Below are positions 62,447 through 64,000 of a stretch of DNA of 64,000 nt, piece after piece (the stretch's first letter is position 1; every line of letters begins with the position of its first letter). The notes beneath the pieces were generated by a model, which worked only from the letters and a program-made list of their open reading frames with translations, did no database searches and was not told the DNA's origin. Position numbers and translations under genes: made by a program. The DNA lies in NCBI GenBank assembly GCA_028874905.1, contig JAPPGZ010000024.1:32147-96146 (forward strand), in the 5' to 3' direction. This DNA comes from Gemmatimonadota bacterium. Its GTDB lineage: Bacteria; Gemmatimonadota; Gemmatimonadetes; Longimicrobiales; Gaopeijiaceae.

Positions 62447-64000
62447 GCGCGGGCGGCGGCCCCACCGGCTTCAGCGCCACCGGACACGCCTTGAGCGCGG
62501 CCGTCTGCGTCACCGGATCGTAGCCGCCCCCGGTCAGCACGTTCACGGGCACGTCCTCGAAGGCGAACGACGCGAAAACCGTCCCCTTCGGCGACTTGGT
62601 GGTCGCGCGCACCTTCACGTAGACGCAACCCCGGGGATTGCTCAGCTCGGCGTACCCCCCGTCTTCCAGCCCCAGCCGCACGATGTCGTCGGGATGCACC
62701 TCCAGCGTCTCCTCGGACAGCAGGTAGTCGATCCCGTCCGAGCGCCCGGTCTGTGTCCGCGTGTGGTACTGGGGCAGCCGCCGGCCGGTCGTGAGCCACA
62801 TCGGGTACTCGTCCGAAAGTGTCTCCTCGGGGTCGCGATATTCCAGCATCTTGAAAAGCCCGCGTCCGTTCTCGAAGCGCTCCTCGTGCAGCCTCGGCGT
62901 CCCCGGGTGATCGCGGGCGGGCACGGGCCACTGGTACTCGCCCCGGTCGATCCGGTCCCAGTCGAGGCCGTTGTAGAGGGGTGAGAGGGCGCAGAGCTCG
63001 TTGAAGACCTCCTTGGCGGACCCGAAATCGAAGCCTCGCCAGCCCATTCGCTGAGCAAGGCGCGAGATGATCCACCAGTCGGGTTTCGCTTCGCCTGGCG
63101 GCGGCACCGCCGCGCGCAACCGCTGCACGCGCCGCTCGGTGTTGGTGCAGACGCCGTCGGTTTCGGCCCAGGCCGTGGCCGGGAACACCACGTCCGCCAC
63201 CTTCGCCGTCTCGGTCATGAAGATGTCGATCACGACCAGGCAGTCGAGGCTCTTGAGCGCGTGCTCGCAGTGGTGGCGGTCCGGGTCGGTGACCAGCGTG
63301 TTCTCGCCGTCGATGATCATCGCGTGGATGCCGTCACCGCACAGGTCCAGCGCCGTGACCTTGGTCATGCCGGTTTCCAGGTCGACCTTGCGCCCGTACG
63401 CCTGGTGGAACTTCTCCTGGTGGGCCGGATCGGTGACGGTCTGGAAACCGGGATAGTTGTTCGGCAGCGCGCCCGCGTCGCCGGCACCCTGGATGTTGTT
63501 CTGCCCGCGCATGGGGTTCACCCCCGTGCCCTCGCGGCCCAGGTTGCCGGTCATCAGCGCCAGGTTGCAGAGGCTCTGCACGTTGTCGACGCCGCAAATG
63601 TGCTCTGTGACCCCGACTGTGTAGTAGATGGCGCCCCGGTCGGCCCCGCCGTACAGCAGCGCCGCCTGCTCGATGTCCTCGGGCGCGCATTCGCAGATCT
63701 CGGACGCCCACTCGGGGGTGAAGCGCTCCACGTGCTTCAGGAAGTCCTCGCCGTGGGCCGTGCGTGTGCCGACGAACTCCTCGTTCACGAGTCCCTCGCG
63801 CGCGATGACATGCGCCATCGCCAGCAGCAGGGACACGTCCGAGCCAACGCGAATGGGAAGATGCACATCGGCGATCTCGGCCAGCCCGATCCGGCGCGGA
63901 TCCGCTACGATCATCTTCGCGCCGCGCGCGAGCGCCCTCTTGAGCCGCGTGGCCGCCACGGGGTGGCACTCGGTCATGTTGGTGCCGATGCAGAAGATCA
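62406..64000 (-). CDS. fdhA: Formate dehydrogenase alpha subunit (molybdopterin oxidoreductase), partial
   Basis: The C-terminal 531 or so residues of a molybdenum/tungsten formate dehydrogenase. The window edge cuts it inside the IFCIGTNMTECHPVAA segment. It has the cofactor region MRGQNNIQGAGDAGALPNNYPG (noted in part), VVIDIFMTETAKVADVVFPA and the final molybdopterin-binding beta-barrel (YPMWLTTGRRLPQYHT, VHPDDIVRLGLEDG). The iron-sulfur site and the Sec/Cys that binds the metal lie upstream, outside the window. Its 3' end overlaps the ADP-ribosylglycohydrolase gene. Confidence 0.93.
   Translation of the reverse strand, partial: IFCIGTNMTECHPVAATRLKRALARGAKMIVADPRRIGLAEIADVHLPIRVGSDVSLLLAMAHVIAREGLVNEEFVGTRTAHGEDFLKHVERFTPEWASEICECAPEDIEQAALLYGGADRGAIYYTVGVTEHICGVDNVQSLCNLALMTGNLGREGTGVNPMRGQNNIQGAGDAGALPNNYPGFQTVTDPAHQEKFHQAYGRKVDLETGMTKVTALDLCGDGIHAMIIDGENTLVTDPDRHHCEHALKSLDCLVVIDIFMTETAKVADVVFPATAWAETDGVCTNTERRVQRLRAAVPPPGEAKPDWWIISRLAQRMGWRGFDFGSAKEVFNELCALSPLYNGLDWDRIDRGEYQWPVPARDHPGTPRLHEERFENGRGLFKMLEYRDPEETLSDEYPMWLTTGRRLPQYHTRTQTGRSDGIDYLLSEETLEVHPDDIVRLGLEDGGYAELSNPRGCVYVKVRATTKSPKGTVFASFAFEDVPVNVLTGGGYDPVTQTAALKACPVALKPVGPPPALSQTGPGTGVAAW

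Noticed and set aside
1..64000. tRNA, rRNA, CRISPR arrays, transposases, integrases or phage genes
   Set aside because: None could be recognised on either strand; the repeats found are short and lack transposase genes or spacers.

Overview
The window is a GC-rich, gene-dense bacterial chromosome segment. Several traits together suggest Gemmatimonadota or a close relative: many secreted lipoproteins with 6-bladed propellers, a long S9 peptidase, a VPS10/BNR-repeat exoprotein, frequent GTG and TTG starts and ATGA/GTGA gene overlaps. This placement is inference; no rRNA or tRNA gene is present to confirm it. No CRISPR array, phage, insertion sequence or replication origin was seen.

The most important observation is that at least three genes carry an in-frame TGA exactly where their families have a redox or catalytic cysteine. 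Each is followed, 17-24 nt downstream, by a small hairpin that looks like a bacterial SECIS element. They are an ArsC-family thioredoxin-fold protein (8445-8810, motif UTSC), a MerB-type alkylmercury lyase (31730-32404, Sec in place of the second catalytic Cys) and an AhpD-like peroxidase (complement 45876-46460, motif CFYU...H). A simple ORF scan breaks all three in two. A formate dehydrogenase alpha subunit, another family that often carries selenocysteine, runs off the right edge; its Sec/Cys position lies outside the window. Selenocysteine decoding genes (selA, selB, selC, selD) are not in the window.

Layout. 1-8.4 kb: PLP aminotransferases, a dapB-like reductase, glutamine cyclotransferase, an exported Tat aminotransferase, a RidA lipoprotein and a propeller lipoprotein. 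8.4-20.3 kb: ArsC selenoprotein, S9 peptidase, phosphoesterase, FmdB zinc ribbon, two APC permeases, an aldo/keto reductase-RidA fusion, HAD hydrolase, FKBP isomerase and LOG-like protein. 20.3-28 kb: an aminotransferase broken by an amber codon, exported metallo-beta-lactamase-fold hydrolase with a coupled membrane protein, FkbM methyltransferase, GNAT and threonine aldolase. 28-32.4 kb: an ABC transporter/DUF1854 operon of the cyanophycin-associated type with an attenuator-like leader, divergent from a DoxX-MerB(Sec) pair. 32.5-38.1 kb: VPS10 protein, propellers (one degenerate) and a SnoaL-like protein. 38.2-41.6 kb: an iron operon with a membrane-anchored DtxR-FeoA regulator plus FeoB behind a DtxR-type operator. 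41.7-56 kb: ferredoxin reductase, cytochromes c, radical SAM, SufE, AhpD selenoprotein, acyltransferase, a probably inactive M29 homologue, a symporter and an acyl-CoA synthetase. 56-59.8 kb: Tsx-like porin, acetate-type symporter with DUF4212 subunit, and DoxX-like protein. 59.8-64 kb: one-carbon genes (formate-THF ligase, formate dehydrogenase) around an ADP-ribosylglycohydrolase.

Several intergenic spaces, mostly between convergent genes, hold short repeats: a composite palindromic element (two sites), a 67-bp dispersed repeat (two copies) and a 35-bp tandem repeat after feoB.
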